Of a stretch of 64,000 bases of DNA, positions 1 to 10,056 are shown piece after piece. A model generated the notes under the pieces. That model was given only the letters and a program-made list of their open reading frames with translations. It made no database searches and had not been told where the DNA came from. Position 1 is the stretch's first letter; each line of letters opens with the position of its first letter. The DNA comes from Rebecca billardiae RCC1528 (lineage: Eukaryota; Haptophyta), in assembly GCA_965240325.2 (NCBI GenBank), contig OZ251241.1:744001-808000 (forward strand), in the 5' to 3' direction. The translations under genes and the position numbers were made by a program.

Positions 1-1
1 G

Positions 2-2979
2 CGCATCTTCGTCAAGGCCTCCGGCCGCGCGCCCAGCACGCCGTGCACCGCCGTGAGCGAGGGCAGCGAGACGGCACACTTCCGATCGCACCTGGCCGGC
101 TTTGCGACCGCGGAGGTGCTCGAGGCCGCCGCGGGCCGGCTGAGCGCGGGCGCGGGCGGCGAGAAGGGCGGCGGCGGCGCGGCGTCGTTCGTGCCGCGCT
201 CGCTGGCCTTCGTCGAGCGCGCAGCCGGCGCGACGTTCAGCGGCGGGAGCAAGTCGCCGTCGAGCGCGCGGCGCGGCGCGGCGGGCGGCGCCGAGGCGGG
301 CAGCTCTGCGCTGCGCGTGTGGCGCGTTGCCGCGCGCACGCGCGTGCAGCTCCCGCCTCAGGAGGTCGGCCTGCTGTTCGACCGAGATGCGTATCTCGTG
401 CTCGCGCCGCAGCAGCCGCAGCAGCAGCAGCCCGCTGCGGCGCAGCACGCGGCCGCGACGCAGAGCAGCCGGCAGTCGGCGGGCAGCGCGCGCGGCGGCG
501 GCGCGGTGAGCGGCAAGCCTGCTGCCGCGCCGCCGCAGCCGCCGCCGCGAGCCGCCGCCGCCGCCGCCGCCGCCGGCGGCGCGCGCCACGTCGCCTACCT
601 CTGGCTGGGCGGGAGCGCGCCCGTGGCGACGGCGGTCGCGGCGCGCGCGCACCTCGCCGAGCTCGAGTCGGAGCTCGCCGCGTCGGGCAGCGCGCCGATC
701 TGCGTGCAGGAGGTGCGGCAGGGGTTCGAGCCTTACCACTTTTTGGCGCGGTTTGGCGGCAGGCTCGTCATCCGGAAGGGAGCGCACGCGAACGACGTGC
801 GCGACGCCGCGACCGCCGCCGAGCCGGCCGGCGGCGGCGGTGGCGGCGGCGTCGGCGGGCGCACGGGTAGCGGGGCTGCGCCGAGCGCGCCGGCCGCGCC
901 GACGACCGATCAGCATGGCGGCGCGGCGGAGTCGAAGAAAAAAGGCGGCGGCAGCAACAGCTGGTGGCCGTTCGGCGGCGGAGGCGGCGGCGGACGCGGC
1001 GGCGGCGTGCAGGAGACGGCCATCGTGCCGCCGTTCCTCTCACCGTCTGAGGGCGCAGCCCCGCAGGCGGGCGGCGGCGCGGCGGCGGACGGCGTGGCCG
1101 CCGCGCCGCGCGGCGGCGGGCTCTTTGGCGGCGCCGGCCGGAAGGGTGCCGCGCGCGAGGGCGGCGCGGCCGGCGCGCCGCCGTCGGCTGAGCTGGCGAG
1201 CGCGCAAGTCGCCGTGCCGCAGACGCCCGTGCTGCTGCGCGTGCGCGGCGCGTCGGAGCTCGACGCGTGGGCGGAGGAGGTGGCGTGCGAGCGCGGCGCG
1301 CTCCGCTCGGACGGCTCGTTCATCGTGCGCCCGGGCGGCGGCTTTGGCGAGGCGCCGCCCGCGCGCACGCGCGCCGGCACGCGCGTGCACTCCGCCCACA
1401 CGTGGCTGTGGCACGGCGCGCACGCGCCCTCGCTCGCGCGCGAGGCCGCGCTCGCGCTCGCGAAGGGCGTGCACGCCGCCGCGGCGGAGGAGACGGCGAG
1501 CGGCGGGCGGGTGCAGGAGGTGGAGCAGGGGAGGGAGCCCGATGAGATCTGGGCGCTGCTCGGTGGGCTGAGCACCGGCGGCTCGGCGGCCGAGGCGGGC
1601 GGCGGCGCGGCGGCCGGCGCGCCCTCCGCGGCGTCGTTGCCGCCGCTCTCGCCGCGCCTTTTCGTGCTAGAGCAGTCTGTGCCCGGCGCGGTGGGCGCGG
1701 TGGGCGCCGCGGTCTCCCGAGCGATCGGCGGCGCGACGCCCACCGCGGAGCAGCCCCACCTCAGCGCCAGCCTCGGCCACGCGCACGTCCGCTTCGCCGA
1801 GCTCGCCGAGTTCTCCCGCGCGGACCTCCAGTACGACCAGTGCTACGCACTCGACACGGGCGCGGAGGTGCTCGGCTGGGTCGGGCCGGACGCGAGGTTG
1901 GACGCGCCGCCCGCCGCGCCGCTGCACGCGGGCACCGAGTACGCGCCGCCGCCGAGCACCGCGGGCACGCCGCCCGACGGCCTGGAGGTCGCGATGGCGT
2001 ACGCCGGCGCGGCGCGCGCGCGCGACGGCCGGCCGGACGCGATTGCGATCGGCCGCGTGCGCGCCGGCGCCGAGCCGCCATTCTTCTCGCGGCACATTGA
2101 CGGCAGCGGCAGCGTGCGCGCGCTCGCGCACGCTCCGGCGGGCGGCGCGCCGAGCCGTGAGCTCGACTCGGTCGCGCCGTACGAGGCGGCCCTGCAGCGG
2201 CTGCGCGCGGCCACGTCCGAGGCGGCGGGCGGCGCGAGCCCCCGCGCCACCACCACCTCCGCGGTCGCGCACACCCTCCAGATGTCCATCCAAGTGCGCG
2301 CGCCCGCGCCGCGCGCGCGCGGCGTGCGCGCGAGCGCGCGGCGTGCGCCACGCCGCGGCGCGACCGCAGTCGGACGCCGCGCACCTCGTGCACGCCGCGC
2401 CGCACCCGCGCGCCCCGCCGCCGCCCATCGAGCCCTCGCGCTCTCTCTCTCTCTCTCGAGCGCGCGCGCTGAGCACACGCGCGCCGCCCCCGCCGCCGTC
2501 GCCGCGCGCGCAGGCCGCAGACCGGCTGGCCGCGGCCGGACAGCTGCAGGAGGCGGCCGCGATGGTGGCGGCAGCCATGGAGGCGGCGGCAGCGCAGGAG
2601 AAGCGGGTGCGTGCTGCGGCGCGGCACCAGCACCCGCCGCCGCCGCCCGCGCGTGCGCGCCGAGCGGACCGAGCGCGCCAACACGCCCACGCGCGCACGC
2701 GGCCCGCCCCCCGCTCCGCTCCGCTCCGCTCGGCTCCGCTCGGCGAACGCGCGCCCGCGCCGAGCGCAGGCCACGGACGCCCCGCGTCGCGACGAGTCGG
2801 CGCGCATCCCTTACCGCGTGCTGCGCGCGGGCGCGGTGGCGGGCATCGACAATGGGCGCAAGGAAGCGTACCTCACGGACGAGGAGTTCGCCAAGGAGCT
2901 CGGGATGGGCCGGGAGGCGTTCGACGGGCTGCCGCTGTGGCGCCAGCAGGAGATCAAGCGCAAGGCGGGGCTCTACTGA
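2..2979 (+). CDS. Villin/gelsolin-family actin-binding protein, 5' partial
   Basis: The frame is open from the window edge, so the N-terminal half lies upstream. The first residues (RIFVKASGRAP, then EGSETAHFRSHLAGF) look like the end of a gelsolin repeat, probably G3. G4 follows (VWRV near 318, DRDAYLVL near 385, LWLGG at 601, QGFEPYHFLARFGG near 720). A Gly/Ala/Ser linker of about 140 residues leads to G5 (TWLWHGAH near 1400, QGREPDEIWALLGG near 1530) and G6 (CYALDTGAEVLGWVG near 1842). The C-terminus is a villin headpiece (KEAYLTDEEFAKELG, then LPLWRQQEIKRKAGLY). Two GT-AG introns restore the frame: 2294-2513 (holding a CT run near 2443) and 2607-2769. Family role: calcium-regulated severing, capping or bundling of actin filaments; the headpiece binds F-actin. 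The family call is firm; the first-intron edges are inferred from frame and splice sites. Confidence 0.88.
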
Positions 2980-3461
2980 GAGCGACTAGCCACTGACAAG
3001 CCACGCGCTGGTGGCACCGAGCCTGCGGCCTGCGGGCGAGCGGCTGCTGCCTGAATCGATGCCGACGGCGACAGTCCGATGTGACGCATGCGCCGCCGTA
3101 CGCAGGCAGTAGTGCTGCGCGCCACTCGCGGGTCCTCAGCGGCACACCGGAGCTTGTTACGAGTTGTGCACAGTGCAGCGCTGGGGCTGGTGGTGTGCGG
3201 TGCGCGGGTGCGATCGAGCAGGCCCGCCGGCGCGGTGCGTGCTCCCGTGCAAGGAACTGATGGGGCGAACTCGTGTCCCCAGCCCCAGGAACGACCAAAA
3301 AACGTTTTAAAAAAGGAAAAATACCGTACAGACTGTACTATGTTTTAACGTGCACACTTGGTTAAGGCGTGATTGACGCCATCCAGTAGCGCGTCCGGGA
3401 AGCTTCCGCTTGGTCGGCCAGTTCGGCCTCCTCGGCTTGGTGGCGGCGGCCGTGAAGCATT
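2980..3461. other. Intergenic region, villin 3' side to glycosyltransferase fusion
   Basis: I see no gene here. Around 3296-3350 the DNA turns AT-rich. A 13-nt palindrome (GTACAG-A-CTGTAC) lies at 3326-3338, and the 50-nt dispersed element covers 3336-3385. Confidence 0.6.
3336..3385 (-). repeat. 50-nt dispersed element, copy 1 (minus orientation)
   Basis: Read on the minus strand, this 50-nt segment matches 63413-63462 (plus strand) at 48 of 50 positions. The core can form a GGCGT / ACGCC hairpin with a 5-nt loop. One of the two differences lies in that loop, so the stem is kept. Flanking sequence is not related on the upstream side. Confidence 0.8.
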
Positions 3462-6400
3462 ATGAGGAACGCCTCGGCGGCGGTGTACCTCGTGGCCAGC
3501 CTGACGTCGTCGCCGACGAGGCTGCACACGCTCGGGCCCACCTTGTCGTCGCTCTCTCCGCCGAGCCAGACGCGCCCTTTTGACGAGATCGTCCTCAACC
3601 TGCCCTCGCCGGCCGGGCAGACCGCGTCGCTGGCCGAGCTGCCGCCGGCCGTCTCGGCGGCGGTGACGGTCAACCGCGTGCCGTACGACTGGGGCCCGGC
3701 GGCGAAGCTCGTGCCGACGGTGCGCTACCTCCTGCAGACGCGGCTGCCCGCCATCGCCGCCGCACTCGAGCTGCCGCCGAGCGGGCGCGAGCAGGAGGCG
3801 TGGCTGCGCACGCACATTGTGCTGCTCGCCGACGACGTCATCTATCCGCCCGGCATGGCGCTCTCGCTGGCGGGATCGGCGGCGCCGTCCGTGTCGGAGG
3901 CGGCGGCGGGCTGGGAGCTGAAGCCACGCACGCTGACCCACCCGCGCGGCTACGCGATCATCGAGGCCCCGCACGGCGCGCCGCTCGACGTGGCCGAGGG
4001 CCGGGCCGGCTGGCGAGTCCCACTCGCGGCGTTTGGGCGCGGCGCGCGCGACGCGGACGCGTTCGAGGCGCGGATGCGCGAGCTGCTGAACGGCACGGAC
4101 GCGAGGGCGAGCGACGACCTCGTCATCTCGGCGTACCTCGCCGAGCGCAACGTCTCGCGCGCGCTGCACCGGACGGAGCGCTTCCGGAAGGCGCTGCTGG
4201 GGCTGCCGGGCGTGGGTAAGCCGGGTAAGCTGGGTAACCCGGGTAACCGGAGTGATGCGCAGAGGAACGGCACGGGGAACGGCGCGCTCACCGGCGGCAA
4301 GGAGCACTGGATGCGCGCGTGGCGCGTGCTCGAGTCGGGCCGGCTGCCCGCGCTGCCCATGCCCGAGCGCTGGGACGTGCTCTGCCCCGCGCAGCTGCGG
4401 CCCGCCGCGCCGCCGGCGTGCCAGCGGCGCACCGGCGCAGAGGACTACCACGTCTGGGGCGAGCGGCACTGCGGCACCAACGCGATCGCCTCGCACGTGC
4501 GGCTCAACTTTGGCGCGCCCGGGCCGTACATGATGGAGACGCACACGCACATGTGGGTCTCGGAGGACGCCGCCGACCTGCGCGCCATGGTGGCGAGGAT
4601 GGCGCGCGTGCACGCGCGCGGGCTGCCGGCGATCATCATGGTCCGCGAGCCCGTGCAGTGGCTGCTGCAGATGCACCGGGAGCCGCAGCACGCGCCGTGG
4701 CTGGCGGGCAAGGGGGGCTTCCTCGAGTTCCTGCAGGCCGAGTGGCGCTCGTGGTTCCCGCGCAAGGCGCGCGAGCACTGCGCGGCGCTCGGCCTCATCC
4801 CGAACAGCTCGGTGCCCGCCGCGGCTCTGGAGGCGCTGAAGCCGGAGCAGCAGCGCGCGTGCGCGGTGCGCGAGTTCGCCTCCATCATGGCGCTGCGCTC
4901 GACGAAGCTGCGGCTGTGGGCGCAGGCGTTCGAGCTCGTGCCGGCGGACGAGCAGACGCGGCGCGAGCGGCTCGTGCACACGGTGAGCCGCCGCGCCGTG
5001 CCCGGCAGCGGCCGCGTGCTCGTGCTCCGCTTTGAAGACATGGTCGCGCGCGAGGCGGAGCTGCCGTGCATGCTCGCCCACCACCTGGGCGCGTGCCCGC
5101 TGCGCGCGTACGCGCGCGTGCCCAACGGGCTGGTCGGGCCGGCCGGGGCGGAGGTGCCGCCGGAGACCCTCGCGGAGAAGCTCGAGCGCGTGGCGCGCAC
5201 GACGCTCGAGCCGTGCGCCCACCTCAACACCACGGGCGCGCGCGCGTTCCGTACGATCCTTGGAGGGCTGGACTGGGCTATGGAGGCACTCTATGGGTAC
5301 GCGCCCGAGGGTGCGTACCGGCGCTGCCTGGGCGAGGCCGAGCCGCGGCGCGCGCACGCCGTGCGCCCGCCCAAGCCCGAGCCGCGCCCGCCGGCCGAGC
5401 CCACGCCCAAGCCCGCGCCCACGCCCAAGCCCTCGGCCGAGCCGCGCGAGCTGCACGCCGCGGAGGCGCAGCGGCTGGGCTCCAACTGCCCGGCTCAGCT
5501 CGTGCGCGCCGCGCCGCGCATGTGCCGCCCGCTGCGCGGGGCGCAGCGGTACCTCCTGCTCGGCGAGCGGCTCGCTGGCGCCGACACGGTGGAGCAGCTG
5601 ATGCGCTACAACTTTGCGACGATCATACCCGCGCACAGGGCCGAGTTCGGCCAGACGTGGACCGCAGACGAGCCGGCCGCGCTCGCGCGCACGAGCGCGC
5701 AGCTGCGCGCGCTGCGCGCGGGCGGACTGCCGACGATCGTGCTGGTGCGCGAGCCGGTGCAGTGGCTGCTGGAGCTGCACCACCACCCGGAGCACGCGCC
5801 GTGGATGCGCCGCGTCTCGATGCGCATGTTCGTCTCGACGGAGTGGCGCTCCCTGCAGCTGCCGGGCGCGCTCGAGCGGTGCGCCGCGCTCGGGCTCATC
5901 GCCAACGCGAGCGTGCCGATGGCGGCGGTGCACGCGCTGCCGCCCGAGCAGCAGCGGCGATGCGCGGTGCACGCGTTCGCGTCGCCGATCGCGATGCGCA
6001 CCGCGCAGCTGCGCCTGCTGCGCGACGCGTTCGGCCTCGAGCCCGCCGACGAGCGCACCCGCACCGAGCAGCTCGTGCACACCACTGTGAGCGCGCGCCA
6101 GCCCGGCCCGGCCGGCGCGCCCGTCCTCGTCCTGCGGTACGAGGACCTGGTGGCGCGCCCGCAGCACGCGCCGTGCGTGCTCGCGCGCCACCTGGGCGGG
6201 TGCCCGACGCGCACGTTCCCGTACACGCTGTCGCTCGGCGGCGCCGCCGCGCCCACCGAGCACTGGCCCAAGCGGCGCGGGCCCAAGTACCCGGCCTCCG
6301 TCGACCCGTGCCCGCACGCCTCCCGGATGCCGCCGGAGACCTTCCGGCACATCGTGGGCGCCCTCGACTGGGAGCTCGAGGCTGTGTTTGGGTACGGCGG

Positions 6401-6617
6401 CGAGGGCGCGTACCGCGCATGCGCGGTGCGCGGCGCGCCGTCCTCCCCGTCGGAGCGTGCCGCCCGGAGCGCGCAGCCCGCGCAGCGGGGCGAGGCTCCT
6501 AGCAGCGGCAGCCACATGAATCGCAGGCGGGAGGACAAGCCGTTCCTCGCCAAGCCGCCGCTGTTCGGCTTACGGCCGGGCGCGTTGCTGGAGGACGTCC
6601 TTGACAACTCGCGATGA
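3462..6617 (+). CDS. Glycosyltransferase-like domain fused to two sulfotransferase-like domains
   Basis: The product is 1,051 aa. ATG 3462 is the first in-frame Met after a stop at 3453. Residues 1-250 look like a GT-A type glycosyltransferase: an opening strand VYLVASLTSSPTRL, FDEIVLNLP, and an acidic motif LADDVIYPPG. Two related blocks follow. Block 1 (about 300-610) carries WGERHCGTN (~330), IMVREPVQWLL (~393) and VLRFEDMVA (~519). Block 2 (about 665-985) carries LGERLAGAD (~700), VLVREPVQWLL (~762) and VLRYEDLVA (~889). These resemble the PAPS-binding loop, the 3'-phosphate-binding segment and the RxEDL motif of sulfotransferase-like proteins. A Pro/Lys linker (634-662) separates the blocks. 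In block 2 the loop residues C-G-T-N are changed to L-A-G-A, so this copy may not bind cofactor. No signal peptide is visible. The role in making sulfated glycans is inferred, and the substrate is unknown. Confidence 0.65.
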   Translation: MRNASAAVYLVASLTSSPTRLHTLGPTLSSLSPPSQTRPFDEIVLNLPSPAGQTASLAELPPAVSAAVTVNRVPYDWGPAAKLVPTVRYLLQTRLPAIAAALELPPSGREQEAWLRTHIVLLADDVIYPPGMALSLAGSAAPSVSEAAAGWELKPRTLTHPRGYAIIEAPHGAPLDVAEGRAGWRVPLAAFGRGARDADAFEARMRELLNGTDARASDDLVISAYLAERNVSRALHRTERFRKALLGLPGVGKPGKLGNPGNRSDAQRNGTGNGALTGGKEHWMRAWRVLESGRLPALPMPERWDVLCPAQLRPAAPPACQRRTGAEDYHVWGERHCGTNAIASHVRLNFGAPGPYMMETHTHMWVSEDAADLRAMVARMARVHARGLPAIIMVREPVQWLLQMHREPQHAPWLAGKGGFLEFLQAEWRSWFPRKAREHCAALGLIPNSSVPAAALEALKPEQQRACAVREFASIMALRSTKLRLWAQAFELVPADEQTRRERLVHTVSRRAVPGSGRVLVLRFEDMVAREAELPCMLAHHLGACPLRAYARVPNGLVGPAGAEVPPETLAEKLERVARTTLEPCAHLNTTGARAFRTILGGLDWAMEALYGYAPEGAYRRCLGEAEPRRAHAVRPPKPEPRPPAEPTPKPAPTPKPSAEPRELHAAEAQRLGSNCPAQLVRAAPRMCRPLRGAQRYLLLGERLAGADTVEQLMRYNFATIIPAHRAEFGQTWTADEPAALARTSAQLRALRAGGLPTIVLVREPVQWLLELHHHPEHAPWMRRVSMRMFVSTEWRSLQLPGALERCAALGLIANASVPMAAVHALPPEQQRRCAVHAFASPIAMRTAQLRLLRDAFGLEPADERTRTEQLVHTTVSARQPGPAGAPVLVLRYEDLVARPQHAPCVLARHLGGCPTRTFPYTLSLGGAAAPTEHWPKRRGPKYPASVDPCPHASRMPPETFRHIVGALDWELEAVFGYGGEGAYRACAVRGAPSSPSERAARSAQPAQRGEAPSSGSHMNRRREDKPFLAKPPLFGLRPGALLEDVLDNSR

Positions 6618-6831
6618 CGGCGGGGCCGGGGCGGGTGAGTGTCACAGTCGCTGTGTCGGACGACGAGTTTATAGACGGCGCTAGTCGTGCCGGCGGAGGC
6701 GCGCCGCATCAGCATATATGTATACGTAGTACGTATATATATATGCGCGGTGTCGCGGCATCAGCAGAGTCACGACGGCCCTCTCCGCCTATCTACTAGT
6801 ACTACTAGTTACGCCCGCGGTCGTCCGACGT
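6618..6831. other. Short AT-rich spacer between convergent genes
   Basis: This spacer separates the 3' ends of two convergent genes. It holds alternating TA runs and an inverted repeat, TATACGTA-G-TACGTATA (about 6721-6737), then a second near-palindrome around ACTAGTACTACTAGT (about 6797). Both could serve in 3'-end formation; this is inference. Confidence 0.45.
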
Positions 6832-8682
6832 TCACACCGAGCGGGCACTCACTGCTGCCGTCACTGCATGCGCAGTGCCGCAGTCATGATGAGTGCCAGC
6901 GCGCCTCGACGAGGGGCTCTGCGGTCGCGGGATGAGCCTGGCCTGTGCGAAGAGCCGCTCGACGAGCGGCACGAGCGCCTCGAGCGGCGGCGGCGGGTTG
7001 CGCGCCGGCGGCACGCTCGGCAGCTCGACGGTCGGCGCGAGCGGGAGCGCGGTCGCGCACGGGTCGCAATCGAGCATGTGTGTGTATTCATACGACGCGG
7101 ACCAGACGCGCCTGCGCCGCTCGCTCTGGGCGGGCGCGGCCGCGCGCTGGCGCGAGTATGTGTTGCGCCACAGGATGCTGCGCGCGTAGCCGTCCTCGCG
7201 CCGCCCAAAGTAGCGCAGCCCGCGCAGGTAGCTCGCCCACGCGGCGAGCCGGCCGCCGCGCAGCCCTCCGAGCCCGCGCGCGAGGCAGTGCGACAGGGAG
7301 AAGTGCGCGCCGCAGCAGCCGTGCACGTCTGCCGCCCTGGCGATGAGCGCGACGCCGAGCGGCTGGTGCACCGCGACGCCGAGCTCGCCGCACAGGATCA
7401 CGCAGCCGCACCACCACAGCGCGTGCGCGTGGTCGTGCTGCAGCGCGCGCACGAACGCGCACGCCGCGCCCGAGGCCGAGATGGGGTACTCCGAGTCCGC
7501 GTCGAGCCCGCGCCCGACCGATCTGTAGATGAGCGCGCCCTCGCACGCGTGCGCGTCCGCGCGGTCGCGCTCGCTCCACGTGCCGTCGGTAGGGTGGTCG
7601 AGCGCGCGCCCGACGAGCTCGCGGCACAGCCCGTGGTGCTCGTCGAAGATGTCCTCCTCCTCGCGGAGCATCCCCCGCACGAAAGCGAGCGCGGTGCGCG
7701 GGTTGCCCCGGCGCGCGGCCGCGAGCAGCAGCGCCCAGCCCATCGTCTGCTCATGCACGGCCTTGAGGCCGATCGGCGCGCCCTCGAACGAGCGCACGAC
7801 GGTGTCGATGGTCGGCCCGGCGCTGTCCAGCGACGGGTCCAGCGCGCACTCCACCGCGTACCCGGAGACCATCGCCAGCGCCATGCCCTCGCGGCGCGTC
7901 CTGTCCAGCCACGCCCGGAGCGCGCGCCGCTCCTCGTACGGCCTCCGGTCCGCGCTGAGCACGTCGTCGCTCAGCCACCACCACGGCGGGAGCTCCTCGG
8001 TGATGAGCGCGTCGAGCGGCGAGATGTCGAGCACTGAGCTCTTGGCCACGTCGAGCCGGCTCATCACGCTCACCGCCGCCGCGAGCCTGAGCGGCTTCAG
8101 GTTGTGCGCGACGTCGTCGGCCGACGCCCAGTCGAGGCCCGGCCCCACCCAGCCGTAGTGGTGAGAGTCTGAAAGCCGCTCGGCGAGCTCGACGAGCGAG
8201 GCGTCGCAGCCGCGGGCGCAGCGCGCGAAGAGGCGGCGCAGCTCCCAGATCGCGAGCTGCGTCACGCCCCAGATGAGCAAACTCACCGGGCCGACCAGCG
8301 CGACGAGCGCGCAGAGTGCGTACACGAGCCAGCTGGCCGCCCAGCCGAGCAGCGCGACGGCCTCGTGCACGAGCGCCCAGAGCGGGGCGAGCACCCAGCT
8401 GTGGGCGCGCGCGCACGCGCCCGAGAGGATCGTGCCGAGCAGCCAGTGCAACCCGTCGCTCGCCCGCAGCCACAGCTTGATCAGGTGGACGAATGGCATC
8501 AGCGGCGCGTGCACTGGCACGCCCGCGGCGCTCAGCGCGGCCGTCAGCCCGGCGCCGGCGGCGACGAGGCCCCACGGGCCGAGCGCCTCCATCAGAGGCG
8601 CGCTCAGCTCGATGCGGCGGGTATCGTACAGAGATCTGCCCGGCCGAGCCGCGATGCGCACTCGCACGCACGAGGTCACCAC
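6832..8682 (-). CDS. Membrane protein with Sel1-like repeat region
   Basis: The single-exon frame encodes 616 aa. A second Met at residue 31 (nt 8592, MEALGPWGLV) is an equally good start. The N-terminal 150 residues hold hydrophobic segments at about 33-53, 95-115 and 116-146, the last two nearly continuous. The middle is an ordinary soluble composition. Residues 395-490 have alternating small residues and paired helices (for example GAACAFVRALQHDHAHAL and GVALIARAADVHGCCGAHF) that resemble Sel1-type TPR repeats. The C-terminus is Pro/Arg-rich and probably disordered. Sel1 repeats usually scaffold membrane or secretory complexes. The repeat assignment is by eye; otherwise the protein is unrecognised. 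It faces away from the oxygenase gene across a repeat cluster. Confidence 0.6.
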   Translation of the reverse strand: MVTSCVRVRIAARPGRSLYDTRRIELSAPLMEALGPWGLVAAGAGLTAALSAAGVPVHAPLMPFVHLIKLWLRASDGLHWLLGTILSGACARAHSWVLAPLWALVHEAVALLGWAASWLVYALCALVALVGPVSLLIWGVTQLAIWELRRLFARCARGCDASLVELAERLSDSHHYGWVGPGLDWASADDVAHNLKPLRLAAAVSVMSRLDVAKSSVLDISPLDALITEELPPWWWLSDDVLSADRRPYEERRALRAWLDRTRREGMALAMVSGYAVECALDPSLDSAGPTIDTVVRSFEGAPIGLKAVHEQTMGWALLLAAARRGNPRTALAFVRGMLREEEDIFDEHHGLCRELVGRALDHPTDGTWSERDRADAHACEGALIYRSVGRGLDADSEYPISASGAACAFVRALQHDHAHALWWCGCVILCGELGVAVHQPLGVALIARAADVHGCCGAHFSLSHCLARGLGGLRGGRLAAWASYLRGLRYFGRREDGYARSILWRNTYSRQRAAAPAQSERRRRVWSASYEYTHMLDCDPCATALPLAPTVELPSVPPARNPPPPLEALVPLVERLFAQARLIPRPQSPSSRRAGTHHDCGTAHAVTAAVSARSV

Positions 8683-8796
8683 GGCCCTGACGCGGCGCGG
8701 GTCCTCCGTGCTCCGACCTTTGCGCGCCGCGAGTTCCCACCCGCAGAACGGCGGTTGCCGTCCGGGTGGCGGCGGGAGCTCTGCGCAAGCCCAACG
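8683..8796. other. Short region upstream of the Sel1-like gene
   Basis: This is the only unique DNA upstream of the minus-strand Sel1-like gene before the tandem repeats begin. It probably carries the promoter. No motif was recognised. Confidence 0.3.
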
Positions 8797-9778
8797 GAGC
8801 GTTGCGCCAGCTGGACAAACGCGAGGACGCTAGCTTTCGTAGATCACGAAGCTACGGAGGGCCTCTGACGAGAGTCGCCTTCGGATCGGGGCCCTCTCCC
8901 GCTGTGCCGCATCGGCGCACGCTCGGTGGGCTACGTTTGCGCACGCCGTGCAGCTCGCGGTGCGTGCGCGTCGGCTAGCTGGCACACTGCTCCTGACGCA
9001 CAAGTCGAATGACCGCAGCTGGGATGCCCTTTCGCGCGGCAAGGACGCGTGCGAGGCCGGTCGCTGCGGCCGAGCGGCGTGACCGTGCCGCCTGCACGCT
9101 GGGCGCCCATGGACGTGGCTTCGCCGCGCGCGCTGAGGCTGGCGAGCGTCGCGACCGAGTTCCACGACGCGTGCGACGCGCCATCTGCCCGCTTCCGTGC
9201 CTCCGACGCACGTTTTATGCGGGCAACGGCCATCGCCCGCCCATGCGGCGGCGAAGCCGCCATCCGCCGCGCTTTGCCGTTGGACACAGAGCGTTGCGCC
9301 AGCTGGACAAACGCGAGGACGCTAGCTTTCGTAGATCACGAAGCTACGGAGGGCCTCTGACGAGAGTCGCCTTCGGATCGGGGCCCTCTCCCGCTGTGCC
9401 GCATCGGCGCACGCTCGGTGGGCTACGTTTGCGCACGCCGTGCAGCTCGCGGTGCGTGCGCGTCGGCTAGCTGGCACACTGCTCCTGACGCACAAGTCGA
9501 ATGACCGCAGCTGGGATGCCCTTTCGCGCGGCAAGGACGCGTGCGAGGCCGGTCGCTGCGGCCGAGCGGCGTGACCGTGCCGCCTGCACGCTGGGCGCCC
9601 ATGGACGTGGCTTCGCCGCGCGCGCTGAGGCTGGCGAGCGTCGCGACCGAGTTCCACGACGCGTGCGACGCGCCATCTGCCCGCTTCCGTGCCTCCGACG
9701 CACGTTTTATGCGGGCAACGGCCATCGCCCGCCCATGCGGCGGCGAAGCCGCCATCCGCCGCGCTTTGCCGTTGGACA
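8797..9778. repeat. 492-bp tandem direct duplication, two copies
   Basis: Copy 1 runs from 8797 and copy 2 from 9289, with a period of 492 bp. Over their shared length I found no differences, and both give identical translations in all frames, so the duplication is recent. Each copy has a near-perfect hairpin (TAGCTTTCGT ... ACGAAGCTA, at 8831 in copy 1). Each copy begins with a 24-nt segment (8799-8822 and 9291-9314) that returns inverted at 9829-9852. No conserved reading frame is evident, so I treat the translated frames as non-coding. Confidence 0.85.
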
Positions 9779-9780
9779 GA

Positions 9781-9936
9781 GCGCAGAACATTTCGTTTTG
9801 AAAAGCGCAGATCTGAAAAGACCGGAGGGCGTTTGTCCAGCTGGCGCAACGCCCCTGAGCGCAGAACATTTCGTTTTGAAAAGCGCAGATCTGAAAAGAC
9901 CGGAAGGCGTTTGTCCAGCTAGCGCAACGCCCCTGG
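9781..9936. repeat. 78-bp tandem duplication, two copies
   Basis: Copies lie at 9781-9858 and 9859-9936 and differ at only a few positions. Each contains the 24-nt segment in inverted orientation relative to the 492-bp units: 9829-9852 is an exact reverse complement of 8799-8822, and 9907-9930 has one mismatch. The cluster is thus bounded by inverted ends, as in a small non-autonomous element, but I could not define target-site duplications. Confidence 0.8.
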
Positions 9937-10056
9937 GCAACACGGGCACAACTGTCACAAGAGCCGCTGCGGATCCACAGGCGGCAAGACATTGACATTC
10001 TCAACTCTGACAGGCGGAAGTCTCAACGTCGTGGCTACGGTAGGACTTCAGCGCCT
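9937..10056. other. Spacer between repeat cluster and oxygenase 3' end
   Basis: This short unique sequence lies downstream of the minus-strand oxygenase gene. No feature was recognised. Confidence 0.3.

Noticed and set aside
3345-6515. A 1,056-codon minus-strand frame opposite the glycosyltransferase fusion
   Set aside because: Arg/Ala-rich with no domain signal. It is the antisense shadow of a plus-strand gene with clear motifs.
8766-9470. Short protein-coding genes in the 492-bp repeats
   Set aside because: All candidate frames are under about 170 codons, have no recognisable domain and exist in every frame. Identity of the copies reflects recent duplication, not coding constraint.
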